A stretch of 64,000 nucleotides of DNA from Pseudonocardia abyssalis. GTDB lineage: Bacteria > Actinomycetota > Actinomycetes > Mycobacteriales > Pseudonocardiaceae. Shown here piece by piece: positions 9,541 to 18,177 of the stretch. Each line of letters opens with the position of its first letter. Within the stretch, counting starts at the first letter, position 1. Where the stretch lies: contig NZ_JADQDK010000001.1 in assembly GCF_019263705.2 (NCBI RefSeq), positions 6,138,001-6,202,000 of the forward strand. The letters run 5' to 3'. Under the pieces are notes generated by a model. The model saw nothing but the letters and a program-made list of their open reading frames with translations, made no database searches and was not told where the DNA came from. Position numbers and translations under genes: made by a program.

Positions 9541-10335
9541 GTGCATCCTCGCGACCCCGCGGTACCGGAACTGCTCCGCAACGGCCGCATCGACATCACC
9601 GGCCGCCTCGTCGACGCCTCGAACGCCACGCTGTTCGGCACCGTCAGCGCCGACGGGGTGGAGGCCAGGTGCGTCTACAAGCCCGTCCGCGGCGAGCGTC
9701 CGCTGTGGGACTTCCCGGACGGCACGCTGGCCGGCCGCGAGTACGGCTCGTTCCTCGTCTCCGAGGCGGCCGGGCTGCACCTCGTGCCGCCCACGCTGCT
9801 GCGCGAGGGGCCGTTCGGGCCGGGGATGGTGCAGGTCTGGGTCGACACCGACGACGAGCGCGAGTTCGTCGACGTGTGCTCGCCGAAGAAGGTGCCCGAT
9901 GGCTGGATCGGCGTGCTGCGCGCCCGGGGCGACCGGGGTGAGCCCGCCGTCCTCGTGCACGCCGACACCCCGGCGCTGCGTCGGATGGCGGCGTTCGACG
10001 TCGTCGTCAACAACGCCGACCGCAAGGGCGGGCACGTCCTCGCGGGCACCGACGGGCATCTCTACGGCGTCGACCACGGCCTCACGCTGCACGTCGAGGA
10101 CAAGCTGCGCACGGTGCTGTGGGGCTGGGTCGGCGAGCCCCTGCCCGGCGAGGTCGTCGAGGCGCTGGAGAAGCTGCGCACCGAGCTCGACGGCACCTTC
10201 GCCGACGTGCTGGGCGAGCACGTCACGCGCCGCGAGGTGCGCACGCTGTCCTCGCGCGTCGACGCGCTGATCGCCGAGCCGCGCTTCCCGGAACCCTCGG
10301 GGTACGGCCCGGCGATCCCCTGGCCCGCGTTCTAG
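9541..10335 (+). CDS. SCO1664 family protein
   Basis: A 264-residue protein of the SCO1664 family, distantly related to phosphatidylinositol 3/4-kinase-like folds: CVYKPVRGERPLWDFPDGTL has a nucleotide-site-like Lys, NNADRKGGHVL a catalytic-loop-like Asp, and GVDHGLTLH a metal-site-like Asp. It starts with GTG 13 bp after DUF3090, so is translationally close-coupled. In many Actinobacteria this pair is followed by mshC of mycothiol synthesis; mshC is not in this window. Its substrate is unknown. Confidence 0.92.
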   Translation: MHPRDPAVPELLRNGRIDITGRLVDASNATLFGTVSADGVEARCVYKPVRGERPLWDFPDGTLAGREYGSFLVSEAAGLHLVPPTLLREGPFGPGMVQVWVDTDDEREFVDVCSPKKVPDGWIGVLRARGDRGEPAVLVHADTPALRRMAAFDVVVNNADRKGGHVLAGTDGHLYGVDHGLTLHVEDKLRTVLWGWVGEPLPGEVVEALEKLRTELDGTFADVLGEHVTRREVRTLSSRVDALIAEPRFPEPSGYGPAIPWPAF

Positions 10336-10751
10336 GACCCGGCGGGGGCCATCAGTTCGAGCGCGATGTTGTCGGGGTCGCGGAACTCCAGCAGGAAGCC
10401 CATCCCGATGTCCTTGACGGGCTCGTGCTCCACGCCGAGTGCGTCGAGCTTCGCGGCGACGGCGTCGAGGTCGGCGCGGGAGTCGACGCCGAAGCTGAGG
10501 TGGTCGAGCCCGGCGCGGTTCTCGTCGAACACATCGCCGTCCGGGGCCGTCGGGCGCAGGCCGAGCAGGCCGCCCGGTACCTGGTAGATGACGCCGTCGA
10601 AGACGAACCACAGCTGCTCGCGGGTGGCGTCGTCGGCGTCGGCGGGCACCTCGAAGGCGACGTCGAAGCCGAAGACCTCGTCGTAGAACGCGCGCGAGCG
10701 GGCGATGTCGGTGACGGTCAGGCGGACGTGGGAGTACCCGGTGATCGGCAT
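10332..10751 (-). CDS. VOC-family (glyoxalase/dioxygenase fold) protein
   Basis: A 139-residue vicinal-oxygen-chelate domain protein: ITGYSHVRLTVTDIARSRAFYDEVFGF at the N-terminus gives the first metal-ligand His, LDHLSFGVDS the second, and DPDNIALEL the Glu of the repeat. It could bind a divalent metal and act as lyase, isomerase or dioxygenase. The stop overlaps the convergent SCO1664 gene by 4 bp. Confidence 0.88.
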   Translation of the reverse strand: MPITGYSHVRLTVTDIARSRAFYDEVFGFDVAFEVPADADDATREQLWFVFDGVIYQVPGGLLGLRPTAPDGDVFDENRAGLDHLSFGVDSRADLDAVAAKLDALGVEHEPVKDIGMGFLLEFRDPDNIALELMAPAGS

Positions 10752-10789
10752 GCGCGCATGGTTGCACCCGATCTAGTCGTGCGCATCGT

Positions 10790-10829
10790 CAGGCGATCAC
10801 CGGTCAGGCGATCACCGGTCAGGCGATCG
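10790..10829. repeat. 15-bp tandem repeat, about 2.7 copies
   Basis: The unit CAGGCGATCACCGGT occurs at 10790-10804 and 10805-10819, followed by a partial copy through 10829 that runs over the stop codon of the DMT transporter. It fills the gap to the VOC gene. The last codons of the transporter may have been shaped by the duplication. Confidence 0.85.
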
Positions 10830-11646
10830 CGAGAAGCACGATCCCGGTGAGGGCGAGCGCGGCACCGGTCCGCTGCGCCGCCGCGGGCCGCTCGCGGAGC
10901 AGGGCGAACGCGAGCACGACCGTCACCACCGGGTTGAGCGTGGCGATCACCGAGACGACGCTGAGCAGCCCGATCCGGGTGGCCTCGCCGAACGCGAACG
11001 TGCCCAGGGCCAGCAGCAGCCCGGGGACGAGCACGAGCGCACCGTCGCGGGGTGCGACCCGGACCGGGGCGCGGAGCATCAGGATCCCGAGGCCGGTGGT
11101 GAGCACGAGCGCGACCCGCGACCACACCAGCGCCCCGGACGAGGAGTCGGCCGCGGCTCCGGCGTACGTGGTGAGGAACGTCCCGAACAGCGCGGCGGCG
11201 CCCAGGGCCCAGCCGATGCCCCGGGTGCCGCCCGGCCCGGTGGGTGGGCGGCGTGCGGCGAGCACGATCCCGACGAGCACCAGCGGGATCCCGACGAGCT
11301 GCCACGGTCCGGGCCGGTCCCCGGAGGCCAGTCCGACCAGCACCGGCACCGCCGCACCGCTCGCCGCGACCGGGGAGATCACGCTGAGGTTGCCCGTCTG
11401 TGCCGCGCGGTAGAGGCAGGCAAGAGCGCCGGCGTTGCTCGCCCCGGCCGCGACGGCGAACGCGAGGCCCGCGGCGTCCATCGTCAGGTCGGAGCCGAGC
11501 GTCAGGAGGACCGAGACGGCGAGTCCGCCGAGTTGGCTGCCCAGCAGTACCGCGGCGAGCGGCATCCGCCTACCGAGCACGGGGGCCAGGTAGTTGGCCA
11601 CGCCGTAGCCGAGCGCGGTGCCGAGGGCCAGGAGGATCGCGATCAC
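10819..11646 (-). CDS. EamA/DMT-superfamily transporter
   Basis: A membrane protein of about 275 residues with ten hydrophobic segments in two EamA-like halves; the second half begins near GIGWALGAAALFG. Family members export amino acids or other small metabolites; substrate unknown. GTG 11646 is preferred because AGGA lies 8-11 bp upstream; GTG 11664 (six residues longer) has no visible ribosome site. Confidence 0.87.
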   Translation of the reverse strand: MIAILLALGTALGYGVANYLAPVLGRRMPLAAVLLGSQLGGLAVSVLLTLGSDLTMDAAGLAFAVAAGASNAGALACLYRAAQTGNLSVISPVAASGAAVPVLVGLASGDRPGPWQLVGIPLVLVGIVLAARRPPTGPGGTRGIGWALGAAALFGTFLTTYAGAAADSSSGALVWSRVALVLTTGLGILMLRAPVRVAPRDGALVLVPGLLLALGTFAFGEATRIGLLSVVSVIATLNPVVTVVLAFALLRERPAAAQRTGAALALTGIVLLAIA

Positions 11647-11756
11647 GGCGTCATCCTGGGGCACGGGTCACGGTCGGGTGACGTTGCTTCAACGCTCATG
11701 CATCTTGCGCTACATTATTGAGAGTTCAAGTCACCGTCGAGCGCTGGGAGCGCACC

Positions 11757-12122
11757 GTGTCCGTCGTCGCCTGGATCCTGCAGATCGTCCTCGCCCTCGC
11801 CTTCCTCGGCGCGGGTGGCATGAAGCTCGCCCGACCGAAGCCCGCGCTCGTCGCGGCCGGCATGGGGTACGCCGAGGACTTCTCGTCCTCGGCGATCAAG
11901 ACCATCGGTCTGCTGGAGGTGCTCGGTGCGATCGGGCTGGTGCTCCCCGCGGTCACCGGCATCGCGACCTGGCTGGTCCCCGTCGCGGCGATCGGCCTCG
12001 CGCTGACCATGGCCGGCGCCGTCGTCGTGCACGTCCGGCGCAAGGAGGCCTACCTCCCGCCGCTGGTGCTCGGGGTCCTCGCGCTCGTTCTCGCCGTGCT
12101 CCGCCTCGCCTACCCTCTCTGA
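11757..12122 (+). CDS. DoxX-like small membrane protein
   Basis: A 121-residue protein with four hydrophobic segments, opening VAWILQIVLALAFLGAGGMKL, the usual DoxX/DUF4870-like layout. Function unclear; relatives are linked to redox complexes in the membrane. The GTG at 11757 sits 5 bp after GGGAG, so it is preferred to the TTG at 11718. An AT-rich patch just upstream (11705-11730) is the best promoter candidate. The YgiD-type gene starts 3 bp after the stop. Confidence 0.83.
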   Translation: MSVVAWILQIVLALAFLGAGGMKLARPKPALVAAGMGYAEDFSSSAIKTIGLLEVLGAIGLVLPAVTGIATWLVPVAAIGLALTMAGAVVVHVRRKEAYLPPLVLGVLALVLAVLRLAYPL

Positions 12123-12124
12123 GC

Positions 12125-12979
12125 ATGACACCCATGCCTGCGGCGTTCATCGGGCACGGCAGCCCGATGAACGCCCTCGAGTCCAACCGGTACACGGAGT
12201 CGTGGGCGGCCCTCGGTGCCGCGCTGCCCCGGCCGCGGGCGGTCCTCGTGGTCTCGGCGCACTGGTACATCAACGCCACTGCCGTCACGGCGATGCCACG
12301 GCCACGCACGATCCACGACTTCTTCGGCTTCCCCGGAGCGTTGTTCGACGTCGACTACCCCGCACCGGGGGCGCCCGACGTCGCCGCGGAGGTCGAGGAG
12401 ATCGCCAAGCCGACGTGGGTGGGCCAGGACGTCGACAGCTGGGGGATCGACCACGGCACATGGTCGGTGCTCGCGCACATGTTCCCCGACGCCGACGTCC
12501 CGGTGATCCAGCTCTCGATCGATGCCGGGAAGTCCTTCGACGAGCATCTCGACCTCGGCGCGAAGCTCGCCCCGCTGCGGGAGAGCGGCGTGCTCGTCGT
12601 CGGCAGCGGCAACGTCGTGCACAACCTCGGCGGGATGGACCCGCGCCGCCGCGACGAGGGCTTCGACTGGGCGCAGCGCTTCGACGAGGCCGCCCGCGCC
12701 ACCATGACCGGCTCCCCGGACGTGCTGCCGGGCATCGTGGGGTCGCGCGACTTCGACGTCGCCGTGCCCACACCCGACCACTTCATCCCGCTGCTCTACC
12801 TCGCGGGGCTCGGGGCGGCGTCCGGCGGCGGGGCGGACGTACTGGTCGACGGGTACGCCTACGGCTCGCTGTCGATGACGGCGTACACCCTCGGCCTCGA
12901 CCGTCCCGTCTCGGCCGACGGTCCGGCCGGGGCCGGCAGTGTGCCGTCCGGCCGCCCGCCCGAGGACATGAACATCTGA
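12125..12979 (+). CDS. ygiD: 4,5-DOPA dioxygenase-like extradiol ring-cleavage enzyme
   Basis: A 284-residue LigB-superfamily protein. The metal-ligand histidines are visible in FIGHGSPMN (residues 8-16), SAHWYI and NVVHNLGG. The family includes E. coli YgiD, a DOPA 4,5-dioxygenase; the natural substrate here is unknown. Start ATG 12125, only 2 bp after the DoxX gene, so both are probably one transcript. The C-terminal 25 residues are Pro/Gly-rich and variable. Confidence 0.92.
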   Translation: MTPMPAAFIGHGSPMNALESNRYTESWAALGAALPRPRAVLVVSAHWYINATAVTAMPRPRTIHDFFGFPGALFDVDYPAPGAPDVAAEVEEIAKPTWVGQDVDSWGIDHGTWSVLAHMFPDADVPVIQLSIDAGKSFDEHLDLGAKLAPLRESGVLVVGSGNVVHNLGGMDPRRRDEGFDWAQRFDEAARATMTGSPDVLPGIVGSRDFDVAVPTPDHFIPLLYLAGLGAASGGGADVLVDGYAYGSLSMTAYTLGLDRPVSADGPAGAGSVPSGRPPEDMNI

Positions 12980-12994
12980 TCGGGGACGGTCGGA

Positions 12995-13735
12995 TCAGCG
13001 GCCGTAGGACTCGAACCAGTCGCGGTCGATCCACGGCGGCAGGTGCGGCGGCACCGTCATCGAGGTGGTGCGGCCGCGGAAGGTGACGTCGGCGGAGCCG
13101 TCGGGGCGCACCCGCACGCGGATGTCCTCCAGATTGTGCGGCTCGCCGGGGTCCTCGCCGAGGGTCGTGGCGAGGAACGCGCGCATCGGGGCCGAGTGCG
13201 TCGCGGCGACGACCAGCAGGTTCTCCGGGGCGTCGCGGCCGACCTCGGTGATGCCGCGCCAGAACCGGTGCGCGGCCACGTGCGGCGGCTCGAAGTACAG
13301 CGTCGGGTTGTGCAGCCAGTACTCGATCGGCCCGCCCGCCGCGGCGACCGAGCGGTAGTCGGAGTCGAAGCGGTCGTACTCGCGGGCCCAGTCGGGCAGG
13401 TCGCCGGTGAGCGTCAGCCGCTCGGTGACCGCGTCGGAGGTGTCGACGCCCTGTCCGTGCAGCGAGTAACGCAGGTTGTCGAACCACGGGTCGGGGTGCA
13501 GCGGGCCCGGCTCGATCCCGGCGTCGACCAGCGCCGCCCGCAACCCGACCGCCGTCGCGATCGCGCGCGCGGTACGGGCGTGCGGCATCCGGACGACGGT
13601 GCCGGGCGCGATCTCCTTCGCCAGCACGGCACCGCGCTCGCGCGCCTGCTCCTCGCCGAGCGGAGTGAGCCCGAGGTCCCCGTCGTAGCCGACGGTCTCC
13701 CCGTGCCGCAGCAGCACGACCTCGTAGTCCGACAC
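12995..13735 (-). CDS. Histidine phosphatase family protein
   Basis: A 246-residue phosphoglycerate-mutase-like protein: LLRHGETVGYDGD has the catalytic RHG near residue 10, and the second His is in VVAATHSAPMRAFL. It is longer than the minimal domain, with an extra central segment (YWLHNPTLYFEPPH). Substrate unknown. The GTG start begins right at the fold (MSDYEVVLLRHGE). An 18-bp tandem duplication lies 15 bp upstream of the start. Confidence 0.9.
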   Translation of the reverse strand: MSDYEVVLLRHGETVGYDGDLGLTPLGEEQARERGAVLAKEIAPGTVVRMPHARTARAIATAVGLRAALVDAGIEPGPLHPDPWFDNLRYSLHGQGVDTSDAVTERLTLTGDLPDWAREYDRFDSDYRSVAAAGGPIEYWLHNPTLYFEPPHVAAHRFWRGITEVGRDAPENLLVVAATHSAPMRAFLATTLGEDPGEPHNLEDIRVRVRPDGSADVTFRGRTTSMTVPPHLPPWIDRDWFESYGR

Positions 13736-13749
13736 GGAACCTCCCAGGT

Positions 13750-13785
13750 GGACGACGGACGCGACGCGGACGACGGACGCGACGC
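13750..13785. repeat. Perfect 18-bp tandem duplication
   Basis: GGACGACGGACGCGACGC is repeated exactly at 13750-13767 and 13768-13785, immediately upstream of the minus-strand histidine phosphatase start. It lies in the likely promoter/leader of that gene and could change promoter spacing. Confidence 0.85.
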
Positions 13786-13836
13786 TACGGCGACCGCCCG
13801 TCGGATCGGGACCGCCGTACCGCATACCGGAACACC

Positions 13837-13892
13837 CCCGCGAGTCGCCGTTTCCCCGCCCGCGAGTCGCCGTTCTTCCGCCCGCGAGTCGC
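13837..13892. repeat. CCCGCGAGTCGC array, three cores at 22-bp period
   Basis: The 12-bp core CCCGCGAGTCGC occurs at 13837-13848, 13859-13870 and 13881-13892, each exactly 22 bp from the next. The 10-bp spacers are related but not identical. The same core, with the same 22-bp period, recurs at 28792-28970, and a single copy at 40705. It lies between two divergent genes. Confidence 0.85.
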
Positions 13893-14020
13893 GGTCCTCG
13901 GCACCCGGGCTGTCGGCGGGTGAGGGTAGGACCGTCGGGGCCAGGCTGCGGTGGCGACACGGGGCTAGCGTCGGTGTCCGAGCGGCCGCACCTGGTCGGC
14001 CGCAGGGGAGAGGTACTGCT

Positions 14021-14887
14021 GTGGAGATCGGTCTGCACGTCGCGGACTTCACCTACCCGAGCGGGCCCGGCGGGCTCGCCGACGACCTGACGCGCATCGT
14101 CGTGGCGGCCGAGGAGGCCGGTTTCGCGCGCGTCAGCGTCATGGACCACCTCTGGCAGATCCGCCCGGTCGGGCCGATCGAGAACGACATGCTGGAGGCG
14201 TACACGACCCTGGGCTTCCTCGCGGCGCGCACGTCGCGCGTCCAGCTGCTGGCCTGGGTCACCGCCGTCACCTACCGCGAGCCGGGGATGCTCGCGAAGC
14301 TCGTCACGACCCTCGACGTCCTGTCGAAGGGCCGCGCGTGGCTGGGCATCGGCGCCGCGTGGAACGACGAGGAGGCCACCGGCCTGGGCCTGCCGTTCCC
14401 GGGCACCGCCGAGCGCTTCGAGCGCCTGGAGGAGACCCTGCAGATCTGCCGCCAGATGTGGGGCGCGGACGACGGGCCGTACGCGGGCACGCACTACCGC
14501 CTCGGCGCGACGATGAACGTGCCGCAGCCACTGCGCCGTCCGCCGATCCTCATCGGCGGTGGCGGGGAGAAGAAGACGCTGCGCCTCGTCGCGCAGTACG
14601 CCGACGCGTGCAACCTGTTCGCCGGGCCGGACGTGGAGCGCAAGCTCGACATCCTGCGCGGGCACTGCGCCGACGTCGGGCGCGACTACGACGAGATCGA
14701 GAAGACCGTCATGTTCCCGCTCGACACCGGGGAGAACGGCGAGAAGGTCGACGCCCTGCTCGCTCAGCTCCGGCCGCTCGCCGCCCTCGGCGTCACCGAG
14801 GCCCACGGCTGGGTGCCGCGCGTGTGGGAGACCGAGCGTCTGGAGCTGATCGGCAAGGAGGTCATCCCGGCCGCCGCGGAGATGTAG
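14021..14887 (+). CDS. TIGR03560-type F420-dependent LLM oxidoreductase
   Basis: A 288-residue luciferase-like monooxygenase-fold protein: MEIGLHVADFTYPSG, then VSVMDHLWQIRPVGP and LGIGAAWNDEEATGLG, the pattern of the TIGR03560 F420-dependent group. It should use F420 (or flavin) as hydride carrier; substrate unknown. The GTG start is 7 bp after GGGGAGAGG. The 6-phosphogluconate dehydrogenase gene follows 66 bp later on the same strand; glucose-6-phosphate dehydrogenases of the F420 type also belong to this fold, but this sequence is not obviously Fgd. Confidence 0.88.
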   Translation: MEIGLHVADFTYPSGPGGLADDLTRIVVAAEEAGFARVSVMDHLWQIRPVGPIENDMLEAYTTLGFLAARTSRVQLLAWVTAVTYREPGMLAKLVTTLDVLSKGRAWLGIGAAWNDEEATGLGLPFPGTAERFERLEETLQICRQMWGADDGPYAGTHYRLGATMNVPQPLRRPPILIGGGGEKKTLRLVAQYADACNLFAGPDVERKLDILRGHCADVGRDYDEIEKTVMFPLDTGENGEKVDALLAQLRPLAALGVTEAHGWVPRVWETERLELIGKEVIPAAAEM

Positions 14888-14953
14888 GACACGCAGGGAG
14901 GTGCGCCGCGGGACCGGGTGTGCGGCACCTCGGGATCTGGGTACGGTCCGGGC

Positions 14954-16390
14954 ATGACTGAGGCGACGAGCCGTATCGGTGTGACCGGGCTTGCGGTGAT
15001 GGGCGCGAACCTGGCCCGCAACATCGCGCGTCGGGGGGTCCCGATCGCCGTGCACAACCGCACCACCGCGAAGACCACCGATTTCATGGAGGCCTACGGC
15101 GAGGAGGGGGCGTTCACCGCCGCCGAGTCGCTGGAGGACTTCGTCGCCGCGCTGGAGAAGCCGCGCCGGATCATCGTGATGGTCAAGGCGGGCAAGCCCG
15201 TCGACGGCGTGATCTCCGACCTGACGCCGCTGCTCGACGAGGGTGACATCATCATCGACGCCGGCAACTCGCACTTCCCCGACACCGTGCGCCGCACCGA
15301 GGAGTGCGCCGCGAACGGCCTGCGCTTCATGGGCATCGGCGTCTCGGGCGGAGAGGAGGGTGCGCTGCTCGGGCCGAGCATCATGCCCGGCGGCGACCCG
15401 TCGGCGTACGCGGAGGTCGAGGAGATCCTCACGTCGATCGCGGCGGTCGTCGACGGCACGCCGTGCTGCGTGCACGTCGGGCCGGGTGGCGCCGGGCACT
15501 ACGTGAAGATGGTGCACAACGGCATCGAGTACGCCGACATCCAGCTCATCGCCGAGGCCTACGACCTGCTCACCCACGTCGGCGGGCTCGACGCCCCGGC
15601 CATCTCGAAGATCTTCGAGGAGTGGAACTCCGGGGATCTGGAGTCCTTCCTCATCGAGATCACCGCGAAGGTGCTCGGCAAGACCGACGAGAAGACCGGC
15701 GGCCCGCTGGTCGACGTGATCGTCGACCAGGCCGAGCAGAAGGGCACCGGCACCTGGACCGCCGTCGACGCCCTCGGTCTCGGCGTGCCCCTGACCGGCA
15801 TCACGGAGGCGGTGTTCGCGCGTGGCCTCTCCGCACTGCGCGACGAGCGCAGGGCGGCGTCGACGACGCTGGCCGGGCCGACGCCGGGTGACGGGCCCGA
15901 CGGCCTCGTCGACGACATCCGCCAGGCCCTCTACGCCTCGAAGGTGGTGGCCTACGCGCAGGGCTTCGCGCAGATGCGGGCCGCGTCGATCGCGAACGAC
16001 TGGGACCTCGACCTCGGGTCGATGGCCACCATCTGGCGCGGTGGGTGCATCATCCGGGCGCAGTTCCTCAACCGGATCCGCGACGCCTACGCCGAGCACC
16101 CCGACCTCGACAACCTGCTGATGGTGCCGTACTTCACCGACGCCGTGGCCGACGCGCAGGACGCGTGGCGCCGCGTGGTCGTGACGGCCACCCAGCAGGG
16201 CGTGGCGGTGCCTGCGTTCGCCAGCTCGCTGAGCTACTACGACGGCTACCGCCGCGAGCGCGGGCCGGCCAACCTCATCCAGGGCCTGCGGGACTTCTTC
16301 GGCGCCCACACCTACCTGCGCACCGACGCCGAGGGGAAGTTCCACACCCGGTGGGGGCAGGACGGTTCCGAGGTGCGGACGGACGGCTAG
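14954..16390 (+). CDS. gnd: 6-phosphogluconate dehydrogenase, decarboxylating
   Basis: A 478-residue NADP-dependent enzyme of the long dimeric class, oxidising 6-phosphogluconate to ribulose 5-phosphate and CO2 in the pentose phosphate pathway. Visible are the Rossmann motif GVTGLAVMGANLARNIARRG, IIDAGNSHFPDTVRR, the substrate loop GVSGGEEGALLGPSIMPGG and the catalytic Lys/Asn region GAGHYVKMVHNGIEY. The length matches E. coli Gnd. ATG 14954 places the Rossmann motif at the expected N-terminus. It ends 4 bp inside the convergent Uma2-like gene. Confidence 0.97.
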   Translation: MTEATSRIGVTGLAVMGANLARNIARRGVPIAVHNRTTAKTTDFMEAYGEEGAFTAAESLEDFVAALEKPRRIIVMVKAGKPVDGVISDLTPLLDEGDIIIDAGNSHFPDTVRRTEECAANGLRFMGIGVSGGEEGALLGPSIMPGGDPSAYAEVEEILTSIAAVVDGTPCCVHVGPGGAGHYVKMVHNGIEYADIQLIAEAYDLLTHVGGLDAPAISKIFEEWNSGDLESFLIEITAKVLGKTDEKTGGPLVDVIVDQAEQKGTGTWTAVDALGLGVPLTGITEAVFARGLSALRDERRAASTTLAGPTPGDGPDGLVDDIRQALYASKVVAYAQGFAQMRAASIANDWDLDLGSMATIWRGGCIIRAQFLNRIRDAYAEHPDLDNLLMVPYFTDAVADAQDAWRRVVVTATQQGVAVPAFASSLSYYDGYRRERGPANLIQGLRDFFGAHTYLRTDAEGKFHTRWGQDGSEVRTDG

Positions 16391-16815
16391 GCGAGCAGCA
16401 CGTCGAGATCGATGCGGGCGGGGAACGGGTCGTCGGTGGTGCAGCGGCCCGTGACCGGTCCGGCGTCGGCGTACCCGAACTCGCCGGCCAGGTGGTGGCA
16501 CTCCACGAGGCCGACGCCGTCGGTGATGTCGAGGATCCAGTAGTGCGGGATGCGCGCGTCGGGGTACTCCGCGCGCTTGACGGTGCGATCGGTGCGCCGC
16601 GATCCGGGGGACAGGGTCTCGATGTCGTGCGAGGGCACCTGGCCCCGGAGCTGGACCATCAGCTCGCCCTGACACGCCTGATGGCGGGGGACCGGGCTCG
16701 GTGACATCACGACGGTCCCGTCCTGCGGTTCGTAGCGACCGTCGGTGGCCTCGTCGAGCGCGGCGGACCCGGCCGCGGTGAGCAGGCGCGGCCGCGGGAG
16801 GGGCAGAGCGGTCAC
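16387..16815 (-). pseudogene. Uma2-family protein with internal deletion
   Basis: A 142-residue frame matching both ends of the Uma2 (DUF820) restriction-endonuclease-like family, usually about 185-195 residues. The N-terminal part (GRYEPQDGTVVMSPSPVPRHQ) runs directly into the C-terminal part (TLSPGSRRTDRTVKRAEYPDARIPHYWILD). The middle, which normally carries the R-P-D strand of the PD-(D/E)xK site, is missing after RGQVPS, with the frame kept. It is therefore probably inactive. Uma2 genes are multicopy in actinomycetes. GTG 16815 is the likely start. Confidence 0.75.
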
Positions 16816-16890
16816 GGCACGAGTGCGGCACGGCTCCCCGACAGGACCGGGGAGTTGTCCACAGGCGCGGCAGGGTCGATCGTGGACCCC

Positions 16891-18105
16891 ATGACGGAAC
16901 AGGTGTTCGTGCTCGGCGGGGCGCAGACCGACTTCGCCACCAACTGGTCCCGGGTCTCCGACGAGCCGCTGCGTGCGATGCTCGCCGACGCCGTCGCGTC
17001 CGCCCTGACCGACGCCGACGTGCCCGCGTCCGACGTCGGGACCGGGCACGTCGGCAACCTCGCCGCCGAGCTGTTCGCCGGTCAGGCGCACCTCGGCGCG
17101 CTGCTCACCACGCTCGACCCCGCCTGGTCCTCGCTGCCCACGAGCCGGCACGAGGCCGCGTGCGCGTCGGGCTCGATCGCCGTGCTCGCCGCGATGGCGG
17201 AGATCGAGGCGGGCCGCTACGACGTCGCCCTCGTGACGGGCGTCGAGCTGATGCGCAACGTCGGCGGGCGGCAGGCGGCCGACCACCTCGGCTGCGCGGC
17301 GTGGGTGGGGCGCGAGGAGTTCCCCGACGGGCTGCCCTGGCCCACGCTGTTCGAGCGCATCGCGCAGGAGGTCGACGAGCGCGACGGGCTCGACCGCGAC
17401 CACCTCCGGCGCATCGCCGAGATCAACCGCGAGAACGCCCGCACCAACCCGCTCGCCCAGACCCGCGGCTGGACCGACGTCGTCACCGCGGCCGACGACG
17501 CGGCGAACCCGTCGGTGGTCGGGGAGATGCGTGCGGCCGACTGCGGGCGGATCACCGACGGCGCCGCGGCCGTGGTGCTCGCCGGGCGGCGCTACGCCGG
17601 CGAGTGGGCCCGGCGCACCGGTCGCACCCCCGCGGTGATCCGCGGCTGGGGCCACCGCACCGGCTCGCTCGGACTGCAGGACAAGCTCGACGCGAGCCGC
17701 GGCCGCGAGTACCTGTTCCCGCACCTGCGCACGGCGATCACCGAGGCGTACGGCCGGGCCGGGATCGCAGGACCCGAGGAGCTGGACGCGATCGAGCTGC
17801 ACGACTGCTTCACGATCACCGAGTACGTCGCGTTGGAGCACCTCGGGATCCCGGCCGCGAAAGCCGTCGACGACGGACGGATCGCCCGCGGCGGCGCGCT
17901 GCCCGTCAACCCCTCCGGTGGGTTGATCGGGGCCGGGCATCCCGTCGGGGCGACGGGGGTGCGGATGCTGCACGACGCCGCCCGGCAGGTCACCGGGCGG
18001 GCGGGGGAGTGCCAGGTCGAGGGCGCGGGCACGGTCGCGACCCTGAACATCGGCGGGAGTGCGGCCACGGCCGTCGGCTTCGTGGTGGGCGCGGCCGGCT
18101 CGTGA
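16891..18105 (+). CDS. Thiolase / SCP-x-like acetyl-CoA acetyltransferase
   Basis: A 404-residue thiolase-fold protein. The nucleophilic Cys is in HEAACASGSIAVLAA (near residue 90), a His in ELHDCFTITEY and the second catalytic region in GGLIGAGHPVGATG. This layout is that of the non-decarboxylative thiolase/lipid-transfer (SCP-x) group, which cleaves or binds 3-oxoacyl-CoA thioesters. ATG 16891 is chosen; a GTG nine bases upstream is also possible. No beta-oxidation partners lie next to it. Confidence 0.9.
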   Translation: MTEQVFVLGGAQTDFATNWSRVSDEPLRAMLADAVASALTDADVPASDVGTGHVGNLAAELFAGQAHLGALLTTLDPAWSSLPTSRHEAACASGSIAVLAAMAEIEAGRYDVALVTGVELMRNVGGRQAADHLGCAAWVGREEFPDGLPWPTLFERIAQEVDERDGLDRDHLRRIAEINRENARTNPLAQTRGWTDVVTAADDAANPSVVGEMRAADCGRITDGAAAVVLAGRRYAGEWARRTGRTPAVIRGWGHRTGSLGLQDKLDASRGREYLFPHLRTAITEAYGRAGIAGPEELDAIELHDCFTITEYVALEHLGIPAAKAVDDGRIARGGALPVNPSGGLIGAGHPVGATGVRMLHDAARQVTGRAGECQVEGAGTVATLNIGGSAATAVGFVVGAAGS

Positions 18106-18128
18106 CCCGGCCTCCGCCCCCCGGACTG

Positions 18129-18177
18129 CAGTGAAGCCACCCTGCCGCCCCGAGACGGCAGCAAGGCGGCTTCACTG
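18129..18177. terminator. Two-part hairpin between convergent genes
   Basis: CAGTGAAGCC (18129-18138) pairs with GGCTTCACTG (18168-18177), and inside it CTGCCG (18142-18147) pairs with CGGCAG (18156-18161). It lies between the convergent thiolase and GNAT genes and includes the GNAT stop codon. Likely a bidirectional terminator. It shares GTGAAG/CTTCAC arms with the hairpin at 27232. Confidence 0.7.

Noticed and set aside
14021..16390. Fgd (F420-dependent glucose-6-phosphate dehydrogenase) next to gnd
   Set aside because: The LLM protein before gnd fits the TIGR03560 pattern and not Fgd, so the tempting pathway link was not made.
16816..17973. Long minus-strand extension of the Uma2 frame over the thiolase gene
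   Set aside because: Codon-bias shadow of the thiolase-like gene; no domain resemblance.
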